Origin: Rehaibacterium terrae
GTDB taxonomy: Bacteria; Pseudomonadota; Gammaproteobacteria; Xanthomonadales; Xanthomonadaceae
NCBI RefSeq assembly: GCF_014202935.1
Contig: NZ_JACHHX010000008.1
Span: 1-64,000, forward strand
Direction: 5' to 3'
Length of the DNA: 64,000 nucleotides
Part shown: positions 1 to 9,892 of the stretch, in pieces
How positions within the stretch are numbered: the first letter of the stretch is position 1
Layout: every line of letters begins with the position of its first letter
Made by a program: the position numbers and the translations under genes
Notes under the pieces: generated by a model
The model's database searches: none
What the model was told of the DNA's origin: nothing
What the model saw: the letters and a program-made list of their open reading frames with translations, nothing else

Positions 1-140
1 CCGCGTACCCGGAGGACAGGATGTCCGAAAGGCGCCGCTCCGGGGGCGAGCCGGATAAGGCGAAGCACGGCTTCGCCCCGGCGAGCGCCAGCACACGGAT
101 GTGCTGGCCGGCGGGCGCCACAGGGATGTGTGCTCGCGGG
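1..140 (+). ncRNA. Candidate CsrA/RsmA-binding hairpin RNA (may be a dispersed repeat family)
   Basis: No gene lies in 1-302. This stretch folds into successive short hairpins with GGA in the loop: 14-26 (GGACA-GGA-TGTCC), 88-107 (8-bp stem, loop CGGA) and 119-130 (CACA-GGGA-TGTG inside a second stem, 111-116 with 132-137). The cores ACAGGATGT, ACACGGATGT and ACAGGGATGT closely match the known CsrA/RsmA SELEX consensus RUACARGGAUGU. A further hairpin at 59-77 has an ACG loop. Several such sites in series is the design of CsrB/RsmY-type sponge RNAs. The promoter would lie outside the window, and I see no clear terminator. It could instead be a multicopy intergenic repeat; the function is inferred. 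Confidence 0.4.
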
Positions 141-196
141 GCACCGTCCGAAGCCGCGTTGGGCAAGCAAAGAAAAGTAACCCGGCCGCCGGCAGG

Positions 197-290
197 CGGA
201 CGGAACCCCCGGCGCAACGCGCCGGCCAGATCGCGAGAAGCCGCAAGCGCACGAAACCCCCGGCGCGTAGCGCCGGCTCGATCACGACGA
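197..290. repeat. Two tandem REP-like palindromic units
   Basis: Two copies of a roughly 50-bp unit follow one another, each with the block acccccggcgc-NNN-gcgccggc. The palindromes are 209-225 (7-bp stem, loop AAC) and 260-276 (7-bp stem, loop GTA). They sit directly 3' of the thiolase gene, which ends at 303 on the minus strand, so they could end its transcript or stabilise its 3' end. Neither has a clean T-tract. Confidence 0.5.
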
Positions 291-302
291 ACGCGCCGCC
301 GC

Positions 303-1586
303 TCAGCGCTCCAGAATCGCCGCCACGCCCATGCCGCCGGCGGTGCAGATCGAGATCAGCGCACGGCCCGAGCCCTTCTCCTTGAGCAGCTTGGCGGCGG
401 TGGCGACGATGCGCGCACCGGTGGCGGCGAAGGGGTGGCCCAGCGCCAGCGAGGAGCCGGCCACGTTGAGCCTGTCGCGGTCGATCGCGCCCAGCGGCTT
501 GTCCAGGCCGAGCCTGTCCTTGCAGAACGACTCGCTCTCCCACGCCCGCAGCGTGCACAGCACCTGCGCGGCGAAGGCCTCGTGAATCTCGTAGAAGTCG
601 AAGTCCTGCAGCGTCAGGCCGTTGCGCTGCAGCAACTGCGCCACCGCCCAGGCCGGCGCCATCAGCAGGCCTTCGCCATGGACGAAATCGACCGCCGCCA
701 CCTGGGCGTCACGGAACCACGCCAGCGGCTCGTGGCCATGCGCGTTGGCCCAGTCCTCGCTGGCCAGCAGCGCGGCCGCGGCGCCGTCGGTGAGCGGAGT
801 GGAATTGCCGGCGGTGAGCGTGCCCTGACCCGAGGTCCGGTCGAAGGCCGGCTTGAGCGCAGCGAGCTTTTCCAGCGTAGTGTCGGGGCGCAGGATGTTG
901 TCGCGCTCGACGCCACGGAAGCTCACCACCAGATCCTTGTAGAAGCCGCGCTCGTAGGCCGCGGCGGCCTTCTTGTGCGAGGCCAGCGCCAGCTCGTCCT
1001 GCGACTCGCGGGCAATGCTCCATTCCTTCGCCATCAGCTCGCAATGCTCGCCCATCGACTTGCCGGTGCGTGGTTCGGCCACGCCAGGGAACTCCGGCAT
1101 CAGCTCGCGCGGACGGAAGCCCCTGAAGGCACGCAGCTTCTCGCCGAAGGTCCGGCCCATGTTGGCGTCGAGCAGGCGCCGGCGCAGCGACTTGCTGACC
1201 ACGATCGGCACGTCGGAGGTGGTGTCCGAGCCGCCGCCGATACCGGCCTCGATCTGGCCGAGCGCGATCTTGTTGGCGACGTGGATGACGGTATCGAGCG
1301 AGGTGCCGCAGGCGCGTTGCAGGGTGATGCCCGGGGTCAGCGGCGACAGGCCCGAGGACAGTGCCGCCTCGCGACCGAGGTTCCAGTCCGAGGAGTGCTT
1401 GAGCACCGCGCCCATCGCCACTTCGCCCAGCACCTGGCCGTGCAGCCCGAAGCGCTCGACCAGCGCGCCGAGCGTGCGGATCGACATGCCCAGGTTGCCG
1501 ACGTCGGCGTAGGCGGTGTTGTTGCGGCAGAAGGGGATGCGGACGCCGCCGAGGACGGCGACGCGGCGGACAGGACGGCTGCTCAT
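303..1586 (-). CDS. fadI: Acetyl-CoA C-acyltransferase (thiolase, FadI-like)
   Basis: A 427-residue thiolase of the long FadI type, which cleaves 3-ketoacyl-CoA in fatty-acid beta-oxidation in the cytoplasm. The nucleophilic Cys lies in RACGTSLD at about residue 93. The other active-site motifs are HEAFA (His about 335), GHP (His about 384) and CTAGGMG (Cys about 414), so it looks complete and active. Its ATG overlaps the stop of the upstream acyltransferase by four bases (ATGA), implying translational coupling. No FadB/FadJ partner is next to it, so use as an acetoacetyl-CoA thiolase cannot be excluded. Confidence 0.92.
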   Translation of the reverse strand: MSSRPVRRVAVLGGVRIPFCRNNTAYADVGNLGMSIRTLGALVERFGLHGQVLGEVAMGAVLKHSSDWNLGREAALSSGLSPLTPGITLQRACGTSLDTVIHVANKIALGQIEAGIGGGSDTTSDVPIVVSKSLRRRLLDANMGRTFGEKLRAFRGFRPRELMPEFPGVAEPRTGKSMGEHCELMAKEWSIARESQDELALASHKKAAAAYERGFYKDLVVSFRGVERDNILRPDTTLEKLAALKPAFDRTSGQGTLTAGNSTPLTDGAAAALLASEDWANAHGHEPLAWFRDAQVAAVDFVHGEGLLMAPAWAVAQLLQRNGLTLQDFDFYEIHEAFAAQVLCTLRAWESESFCKDRLGLDKPLGAIDRDRLNVAGSSLALGHPFAATGARIVATAAKLLKEKGSGRALISICTAGGMGVAAILER

Positions 1587-2560
1587 GGGTCGGAGAACTT
1601 CGCTGGCGGCACTGCCGGGGAGGATAGCGCGTCCGGCCCGAGCGCGTGCTCCAGTGCGTGCAGTTCGTGCCAGAAGTACCAGCAGGCCGGCGCCTCGCGC
1701 AGGCGCGCATCGAGGTGGCGCGCGGCGAGCGCGACGACGGCGGCCGCGTCGTCAGCCGGCAGCGCCGGCTCGATGCGCAGCCGGCGGCGGCCGCTGTCGA
1801 GATCGGGCGTGACCGAGAACACCACCACCGGCACGCCGGCCTCGCGCGCCAGGCGGATCAGGCCGCCCGGCAGGCCGACGCGACGGCCGTGAAGCTCCGC
1901 CGCGAGCGCGCCGCGGCCTGGCGGCAGCGGCGTGTCGATAAGCCCGCACACCGCCGTCCCCGCGGCGAGCCGCTCGCGCAGTACCGCGTAGCTGCCGCCG
2001 GTGAACACCACCGGCGCGCCGCAGGCGGCGGCGATGCCGGCCAGCCGCGCCCGCGCGCCCCACCAGCGCAGCGGATGCGCGCCGTAGTCGGCGCGCCGGT
2101 GCGGCCGCGACACGAAGGCCACCGGCGTGCCGTGCCGGCGCAGGTGCGCCAGTCCCACCAGCCCAGTGCCGAAGTGGAACGACAGCGCGACGAACGGCGT
2201 GCCCGGTGCCGGCCAGTCGCCCTCGACATCCAGCGGCGGCCGCGCAAAGCGGGCGCGGCCGAGCGCGTCGCCCATGTCGAGCAGGCGCGCGGTCCGCTGC
2301 CGCCACTCGAAGTCCGCCTGCCCGGCGGCCACGCCAGCGGCCAGCGCGGCAGCAGTCACCGCCTCCACGCCCTCGGCGAACAAGGGCCCGCGCGCGCACC
2401 GGCGCAACAGGCGCTGGCTCGCCACATGCGGCAACAGCAGCGGCAGACCGGGCGCGAGGAACTGTTCGACGAAGTCGCGCCAATGGCGTCGCAAGGCGTT
2501 CACGGCGGGCGGCGCGGGCCGAGTGGAAAGAGGGCCAATGCTACACTCGCCGCCCTTCAT
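1583..2560 (-). CDS. Lipid A/lysophospholipid-type acyltransferase (LpxL-like, divergent)
   Basis: Up to 325 residues resembling the LpxL/HtrB lauroyl-acyltransferase family: a central LSFHFGTG block in place of the usual HX4D motif, a VSRPHRR segment, and a GLIDTPLPPG stretch near residue 200. The family transfers acyl chains to lipid acceptors at the inner membrane. The first 19 or so codons are atypical; a GTG at about position 2503 (VNALRRHW) is an equally likely start and would widen the gap to the divergent gene at 2578. It ends in a four-base overlap with the thiolase gene. The true acceptor is unknown. Confidence 0.75.
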   Translation of the reverse strand: MKGGECSIGPLSTRPAPPAVNALRRHWRDFVEQFLAPGLPLLLPHVASQRLLRRCARGPLFAEGVEAVTAAALAAGVAAGQADFEWRQRTARLLDMGDALGRARFARPPLDVEGDWPAPGTPFVALSFHFGTGLVGLAHLRRHGTPVAFVSRPHRRADYGAHPLRWWGARARLAGIAAACGAPVVFTGGSYAVLRERLAAGTAVCGLIDTPLPPGRGALAAELHGRRVGLPGGLIRLAREAGVPVVVFSVTPDLDSGRRRLRIEPALPADDAAAVVALAARHLDARLREAPACWYFWHELHALEHALGPDALSSPAVPPAKFSDP

Positions 2561-2577
2561 CGCCGCCTCGCACGTGC

Positions 2578-3456
2578 ATGTCCGACACCCGCCTGAGCTG
2601 CTTCGGCGCCCTCGCCCTCGAACTCACGCCCGGCGCCCTGGCCGGCCGACTCGCGCTGCCGCAGGACCAGGCGCGCGAACTCGGCGCGCTGGTGGCGAGT
2701 GACCTGCTCAAGCTCGTGCCCGAAGTCGCCGCGCTCGACCTGGCTTTCGTCGCCGCGCACTTCGACCCGGCCGAACTGCTGCGGCCGGGCTGGCCGCGTC
2801 ACGCCGGGCTGGTGGAACTGGCGCAGGGCGCCCCAGGCCGTCGCGACGAGGCGCGGGTGATCGCATTCGGCAGCCACGACGGCCGGTTGCCCGAGGTGCT
2901 CGCGCCGGACGAGAACCTCGTCGGCGGGCCGCTGCGCCTGCTGCCCTTCGTCGCCGTCGGCGACGAGGCCATCGCCACGACCGTCGGCCATGCCTTCGAG
3001 GAACGCCTGCTCGACACCGGCATGGCCGGCGCCGACACCGCGCTGTACGCGCAGACCGCGTTCGGCGCGCAGGTCGAGCATGCCCGCTACCTCACCGTGC
3101 ACGACCTGTGCGCGCTCACCGCCGTGCAGTACGAGCACGCCGGCCTGAAGCCGCTGTGGCCGCTGATCGAGGCCGCCCTGCTCGCGCCCGAGGGCGAGGA
3201 ATGGCTCGACGCGCCGCCCGAGCCGCTGGCGCGCTACGCGGCGCAACAGGTGCGCTTCGCCATGCTCGACATCGACGCCTGGGCCGAGGGCGGCTTCGCG
3301 CCGGCCGGCATCGACGCCGAGCGGATGCCGCATGCCTTCGACCAGTTCACCATGCGCCAGCGCCAGTTCGCCGCGGTGCTGGCCGCACACGGCATCGCGG
3401 TGGTGTTCGACCACGCCCCCGCCGGCCACGACCCGCGCGCGCTGCTGCGCGGTTGA
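2578..3456 (+). CDS. Conserved hypothetical protein (no recognised domain)
   Basis: A 292-residue acidic soluble protein beginning MSDTRLSCFG, with no signal peptide and no membrane segment. I recognise no catalytic motif. Composition and codon use match the neighbouring genes, so it is very probably real. The gene is transcribed divergently from the acyltransferase/thiolase pair, and the short gap between them (about 2504-2577) must hold both promoters. The ATG at 2578 is preferred because upstream in-frame sequence reads through the antisense of the acyltransferase. Confidence 0.8.
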   Translation: MSDTRLSCFGALALELTPGALAGRLALPQDQARELGALVASDLLKLVPEVAALDLAFVAAHFDPAELLRPGWPRHAGLVELAQGAPGRRDEARVIAFGSHDGRLPEVLAPDENLVGGPLRLLPFVAVGDEAIATTVGHAFEERLLDTGMAGADTALYAQTAFGAQVEHARYLTVHDLCALTAVQYEHAGLKPLWPLIEAALLAPEGEEWLDAPPEPLARYAAQQVRFAMLDIDAWAEGGFAPAGIDAERMPHAFDQFTMRQRQFAAVLAAHGIAVVFDHAPAGHDPRALLRG

Positions 3457-3519
3457 TTCTCGCGTTCTGCTGCAGGAACGACGCGGTCGTCTGCCGAAGG
3501 CTGATGGCGCAAGCCGCGG

Positions 3520-4032
3520 CTACTTCACCACCTTCGCCAGCCAGGGCATCCCGGCCTCGTACATGAGATAGCCGGCGTCGCCCATGCCGAGCGATGCGTA
3601 GGTGCGCTGCGCGGCGAGGTTCTGCTTCTCCACGTACAGGCGCAGGCCGCACACCGCCTCGCCGGCGGCCTCGGCCAGCCCGTGCACGTGCCGGTACAGC
3701 GCGGCGAACACGCCGTGACGGCGGTGCTCGGGGGTGACGTACACGCTCTGGATCCACCACCAGTCGCCGCAGCGCCAGTCGCTCCACTCGTAGGTGAGCA
3801 TGAGCGTGCCGGCCGGCACCCGTGCGAGTTCGCGCCCGGCGAATGCCACTTCGCGCTCGGCGACGAAATAGCGGCCGCGCGCCGGCTGTTCGATCACGCT
3901 GCGGATGCCGCGCCGCACGGTGTCCGGGTCGAGCCGCTTGTGTTCGGTCTCCAGCGCCATCGCGCAGGCCCAGTCGGCGAGCAGCGCGATGTCGTCGGCG
4001 GTGGCGGGGCGGATGTGGATGTCGGTGGTCAT
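3520..4032 (-). CDS. GNAT family N-acetyltransferase
   Basis: A 170-residue GNAT protein. The acetyl-CoA binding region is VYVTPEHRRHGVFAALYRHV (about 100-119), the usual V-x-P-x-x-R-x-x-G motif A with Gly-Val replacing Gly-Ile/Leu. It is followed by the typical LYVEKQNLAAQRTYASLGM motif B, in which the C-terminal Asn/Tyr helix packs on the cofactor. The substrate cannot be read from sequence. It ends convergently with the gene finishing at 3456 and lies about 100 bp downstream of ntrC. Confidence 0.9.
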   Translation of the reverse strand: MTTDIHIRPATADDIALLADWACAMALETEHKRLDPDTVRRGIRSVIEQPARGRYFVAEREVAFAGRELARVPAGTLMLTYEWSDWRCGDWWWIQSVYVTPEHRRHGVFAALYRHVHGLAEAAGEAVCGLRLYVEKQNLAAQRTYASLGMGDAGYLMYEAGMPWLAKVVK

Positions 4033-4133
4033 GGTGTCGCGTGAGGGGGTCGTTGGCTGTCGTCGATACTGCCTGCTGCCGTCGCTTCACCGAACTCCCG
4101 TCCGTTCCCGCGCGAAGACGCGGCACCCTCGAT

Positions 4134-5543
<1,410 letters not shown>

Positions 5544-5550
5544 CACGGAA

Positions 5551-6627
<1,077 letters not shown>

Positions 6628-6716
6628 TGCACCATTGTAGTGCGGAACTGGGCGCAACCGATGCTGACGAAGCCGCTGCCACGACGCCCGTGTTCCGCAG
6701 GCGGCCGGGATGCGAA

Positions 6717-6740
6717 AACGGCCCGGTCGCCCGGGCCGTT
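6717..6740 (-). terminator. Probable glnA terminator hairpin
   Basis: A perfect 10-bp stem, AACGGCCCGG pairing with CCGGGCCGTT, with a 4-base loop, lies 26 bp downstream of the glnA stop on the minus strand and is followed by TTTTCG. It separates glnA from ntrB and probably makes ntrBC partly read-through, as in the enteric glnALG arrangement. Confidence 0.75.
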
Positions 6741-6765
6741 TCGTCGTCATCGTGGCACGCGCAGA

Positions 6766-8175
6766 TCAGAGCGCGTAGTACAGCTGGTACTCGAGCGGGT
6801 GGGTCGCGGCGCGGAACCTGGTGACCTCCTGCATCTTCAGCGCGATGTAGCCGTCGATGAAGTCGTCGCTGAAGACGCCGCCGGCGGTGAGGAACTCGCG
6901 GTCCTTGTCGAGCGCTTCCAGCGCCTGGTCGAGCGAATGGCAGACGGTCGGAATGCCCTTCTCCTCTTCCGGCGGCAGGTCGTACAGGTCCTTGTCCATC
7001 GGCGCGCCGGGGTCGATCTTGTTCCTGATGCCGTCCAGGCCCGCCATCATCAGCGCGGCGAAGGTGAGGTAGCCGGACTGCATCGGGTCGGGGAAGCGGA
7101 TCTCGATGCGGCGCGCCTTGGGGTTGGTGACGAACGGGATGCGGCAGCTCGCCGAGCGGTTGCGCGCCGAGTAGGCCAGCATCACCGGCGCCTCGAAACC
7201 CGGCACCAGGCGCTTGTAGCTGTTGGTGGTGGAATTGGTGAAGGCATTGATGGCGCGGGCGTGCTTGAAGATGCCGCCGATGTACCACAGCGCCAGCTGG
7301 CTCAGGCCGCCGTAGCCCTCGCCCATGAACAGGTTCTGGCCGCCCTTGGCGAGCGACTGGTGCACGTGCATGCCGCTGCCGTTGTCGCCGACGATCGGCT
7401 TGGGCATGAAGGTGACGGTGCGGCCGTTGCGGTGGGCGACGTTCCTGATGACGTACTTCATCGTCAGCAGCTCGTCGGCCTTCTTCACCAGCGAGTTGAA
7501 GCGGGTGCCGATCTCGCACTGGCCGGCGTTGGCGACCTCGTGGTGGTGCACCTCGACCTCGATGCCGAGGCTGGTGAGCACTTTACACATCTCGGCGCGC
7601 AGGTCGTGCAGCGAATCGGTCGGCGCGACCGGGAAGTAGCCGCCCTTCACGCCAGGCCGGTAGCCGCTGTTGCCGCCCTCGTACTTCTTCTTCGAGTTCC
7701 ATGCCGCCTCTTCGGAGTCGATCTCGAAGAAGGTGTGGCCCATGTCGTTGGCCCAGCGCACCGAATCGAAGATGAAGAACTCCGGCTCCGGGCCGAAGAA
7801 GGCCTGGTCGGCGATGCCGCTGGCCTTGAGGTAGGCCTCGGCGCGCTTGGCGACGCCGCGCGGGTCGCGCGAGTAGGCCTGCATGGTGGCCGGGTCGAGG
7901 ATGTCGCAGACCATGACCAGGGTCGGGTCGGCCATGAACGGGTCGACGAAGGCGGTCGACGCATCCGGCAGCAGCACCATGTCGGACTCGTTGATGCCCT
8001 TCCAGCCGGCGATCGAGGAGCCGTCGAACATCTTGCCCTCCTCGAACAGGCCGGGCTCGACGATGCTGGCCGGGAAGGTGACGTGGTGCTGCACGCCGCG
8101 CATGTCGACGAACCGCAGGTCGACGAATTCGATGGCGTGATCCTTGATGAGTTTTTCGACGTGTTCGAGGGACAT
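6766..8175 (-). CDS. glnA: Glutamine synthetase, type I
   Basis: A 469-residue GSI-beta glutamine synthetase, which makes glutamine from glutamate, ammonia and ATP in the cytoplasm. The signature DGSS(I)AGWKGI is near residue 50, the ATP-binding segment [10 protein letters not shown] is near 265, and the conserved [13 protein letters not shown] lies near 345. The adenylylation loop LYDLPPEE is intact with its Tyr at about 398, so regulation by GlnE is expected. It heads the glnA-ntrB-ntrC block, with no glnK or amtB between, and has a sigma-54 promoter with an upstream NtrC site. Confidence 0.97.
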   Translation of the reverse strand: MSLEHVEKLIKDHAIEFVDLRFVDMRGVQHHVTFPASIVEPGLFEEGKMFDGSSIAGWKGINESDMVLLPDASTAFVDPFMADPTLVMVCDILDPATMQAYSRDPRGVAKRAEAYLKASGIADQAFFGPEPEFFIFDSVRWANDMGHTFFEIDSEEAAWNSKKKYEGGNSGYRPGVKGGYFPVAPTDSLHDLRAEMCKVLTSLGIEVEVHHHEVANAGQCEIGTRFNSLVKKADELLTMKYVIRNVAHRNGRTVTFMPKPIVGDNGSGMHVHQSLAKGGQNLFMGEGYGGLSQLALWYIGGIFKHARAINAFTNSTTNSYKRLVPGFEAPVMLAYSARNRSASCRIPFVTNPKARRIEIRFPDPMQSGYLTFAALMMAGLDGIRNKIDPGAPMDKDLYDLPPEEEKGIPTVCHSLDQALEALDKDREFLTAGGVFSDDFIDGYIALKMQEVTRFRAATHPLEYQLYYAL

Positions 8176-8213
8176 GGCGATTCCGGGTGCGGGTGATGGA
8201 CCGCCCTGTCCGG

Positions 8214-8229
8214 AGCAAACGGCGTGCCA
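8214..8229 (-). promoter_or_regulatory. Sigma-54 (-24/-12) promoter of glnA
   Basis: The minus strand reads TGGCACG-CCGT-TTGCT, an exact match to the sigma-54 consensus TGGCAC-N5-TTGCW with GG and GC separated by ten bases. The -12 GC lies 40 bp upstream of the glnA ATG, predicting a short leader of about 28 nt. This is sequence-level evidence; the activator would be NtrC. Confidence 0.9.
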
Positions 8230-8301
8230 GTGCCGAGATCATCGCAAGCGTCTGATTTCATTGCCTGCGCGCGGCGCCCGCAGCGGCGGCGCGTCCATCA
8301 A

Positions 8302-8339
8302 GGTGCATTTCTCCACGAGAATTGCACCGATCAGGTGCA
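8302..8339. promoter_or_regulatory. NtrC-binding enhancer upstream of glnA
   Basis: 8323-8339 reads TGCACC-GATCA-GGTGCA, a perfect dyad matching the NtrC consensus TGCACCA-N5-TGGTGCA at its core. A further half site GGTGCA lies at 8302-8307. The dyad is about 110-125 bp upstream of the predicted glnA start site, the usual enhancer distance. It is also 66 bp upstream of the uppP start, so it could touch that gene too. Confidence 0.88.
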
Positions 8340-8404
8340 CAACGCCCGCAGGCGCCGTTCCGCCGATCCCGTATCCTTGCCCGCTCACCCACAAGACGCC
8401 GCCC

Positions 8405-9193
8405 GTGAACGACCTGCTCACCGCCCTGCTGCTGGGCCTCATCGAAGGCATCACCGAGTTCCTGCCGATCTCCAGCACCGGCCACCTGCTGATCGCCCAG
8501 CACTGGCTGGGCGCGCGCTCGGACCTGTTCAACATCGTCATCCAGGCCGGCGCCATCCTCGCCATCTGCCTGGTCTACCGGCAGCGGCTGCTGGCGCTGG
8601 CGTTCGGACTGGGCGAGCGGGAAAACCGCGAGTTCGTGCTCAAGGTCGCGGCCGCGTTCGCGGTGACCGCGGCGGTCGGCATCCCGGTGCGGCTGCTGGG
8701 CTGGAAGCTGCCCGAGACGGTGACGCCGGTGGCCTGGGCGCTGATCCTCGGCGGGGTCTGGATGCTGCTGGCCGAGCGCCTGGCCGAGCGCCGGCCGGAG
8801 CGCGGGCTGACCTGGACGGTGGTGGTGCTGGTCGGTCTGGCGCAGGTGGTGGCGGGCGTGTTCCCGGGCACCTCGCGTTCGGCCGCCACCATCTTCGTGG
8901 CCATGCTGGCCGGGCTGACCCGGCGCCCGGCGGCGACCGAGTTCTGCTTCCTGGTCGGCATCCCGACCATGTTCGCGGCCAGCGGCTTCGCCTTCGTCGA
9001 GTACCTGGCCGAGGGCGGCGAGGGCGAGGACTGGGCGGCGCTGGCGATCGCTTTCGCGGCGGCCACCCTCACCGGCTTCCTCGCCGTGCGCTGGCTGCTC
9101 GGCTACATCAAGACGCACCGCTTCACCGGCTTTGCGGTGTACCGCATCGCGCTGGGCGCGGCCCTGCTGCTCGGGTTGCCGGCGGGCGCCTGA
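8405..9193 (+). CDS. uppP: Undecaprenyl-diphosphate phosphatase (BacA/UppP)
   Basis: A 262-residue polytopic inner-membrane protein that recycles undecaprenyl pyrophosphate to the monophosphate for peptidoglycan and polysaccharide synthesis. The two family motifs are present: EGITEFLPISSTGHL at about 14-28 and PGTSRSAATI near 160. Length and about eight hydrophobic segments are normal. The start is a GTG at 8405 (VNDLLTALL). The stop codon forms the loop of a 9-bp GC hairpin, 9182-9202. Confidence 0.96.
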   Translation: MNDLLTALLLGLIEGITEFLPISSTGHLLIAQHWLGARSDLFNIVIQAGAILAICLVYRQRLLALAFGLGERENREFVLKVAAAFAVTAAVGIPVRLLGWKLPETVTPVAWALILGGVWMLLAERLAERRPERGLTWTVVVLVGLAQVVAGVFPGTSRSAATIFVAMLAGLTRRPAATEFCFLVGIPTMFAASGFAFVEYLAEGGEGEDWAALAIAFAAATLTGFLAVRWLLGYIKTHRFTGFAVYRIALGAALLLGLPAGA

Positions 9194-9202
9194 GGCGCCC
9201 GC
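9182..9202 (+). terminator. Hairpin with the uppP stop codon in its loop
   Basis: GCGGGCGCC and GGCGCCCGC form a perfect 9-bp stem around TGA (9191-9193), the uppP stop. There is no T-tract. A second hairpin at 9214-9229 (GCCGGC-TTCA-GCCGGC) carries the stop of the convergent gene in its loop. Confidence 0.55.
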
Positions 9203-9220
9203 GGGGACACGGCGCCGGCT

Positions 9221-9850
9221 TCAGCCGGCCAGGCGCGCGTTGGTGGTGTAGGTGCCGTGGATGGCCGCCTCGGCCAGCACGTGGCCCTGCATCGCCCGCT
9301 CGACCTCGGCACGGCCGAAGCGGCCGGACAGGCCGAGGCTGGGCACGTCCAGCGCGTACAGGCGGAAGAAGTAGCGGTGCACCCGCTGGTCGTTGAACGG
9401 CGGGCAGGGGCCGTCATAGCCGAAGTAGTCGCCGCCCATGTCGGCGTCGCCGGCGAACCAGCCGGTGTAGTCGTTCAGGCCCTGGCGACTGCCCACCGGC
9501 CCTTCCGGCTGCCGCTTGCCGCGCGGGGTGACGCCGTCCGAACAGGCGCCGGCGGCCAGTTCACGGCAGTCGGCCGGGATGTCGGCCATCACCCAGTGGA
9601 CGAACTCGCCGCGCGGCTGCTCGGCCGGGATCACCACGTCGTCGCGGTTGACGGTCTCCGGCACGGTCGGCACGTCCGGGTCGATGCACAACAGGACGAA
9701 ACTGCGCGTGCCGGCCGGCACCTCGTCCCAGGCCAGGTGCGGGCTGCGGTTGGCGGACAGCGCGATGCGGCCGGCGCCGTCGGGCTTGCCGAAGGCGAAC
9801 TCGGCCGGGATCGGCTGGCCATCGTGGAAGCTGTCGCTGCGGATCTTCAT
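9221..9850 (-). CDS. YbhB/YbcL-type PEBP (Raf kinase inhibitor-like) protein
   Basis: A 209-residue protein of the phosphatidylethanolamine-binding fold. Family signatures are SPHLAWDEVPAGTRSF (about 35-50), the CIDPDVP ligand-pocket segment, HWVMADIP, and the GYDGPCPP...HRYFFRLYALD block (about 143-170). No signal peptide is seen. Prokaryotic members have no settled role. A strong GGAGGAA ribosome site precedes the ATG. The gene is last in the minus-strand run, 42 bp after the TPR/sulfotransferase-like gene. Confidence 0.93.
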   Translation of the reverse strand: MKIRSDSFHDGQPIPAEFAFGKPDGAGRIALSANRSPHLAWDEVPAGTRSFVLLCIDPDVPTVPETVNRDDVVIPAEQPRGEFVHWVMADIPADCRELAAGACSDGVTPRGKRQPEGPVGSRQGLNDYTGWFAGDADMGGDYFGYDGPCPPFNDQRVHRYFFRLYALDVPSLGLSGRFGRAEVERAMQGHVLAEAAIHGTYTTNARLAG

Positions 9851-9892
9851 GGCGTTCCTCCTGCGGGGCTTCGGGTCGGTCCGGGAGTGCGC

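Noticed and set aside
21-1892. A 623-codon plus-strand frame starting in the hairpin region
   Set aside because: It lies antisense to the thiolase and acyltransferase genes and has low-complexity basic composition.
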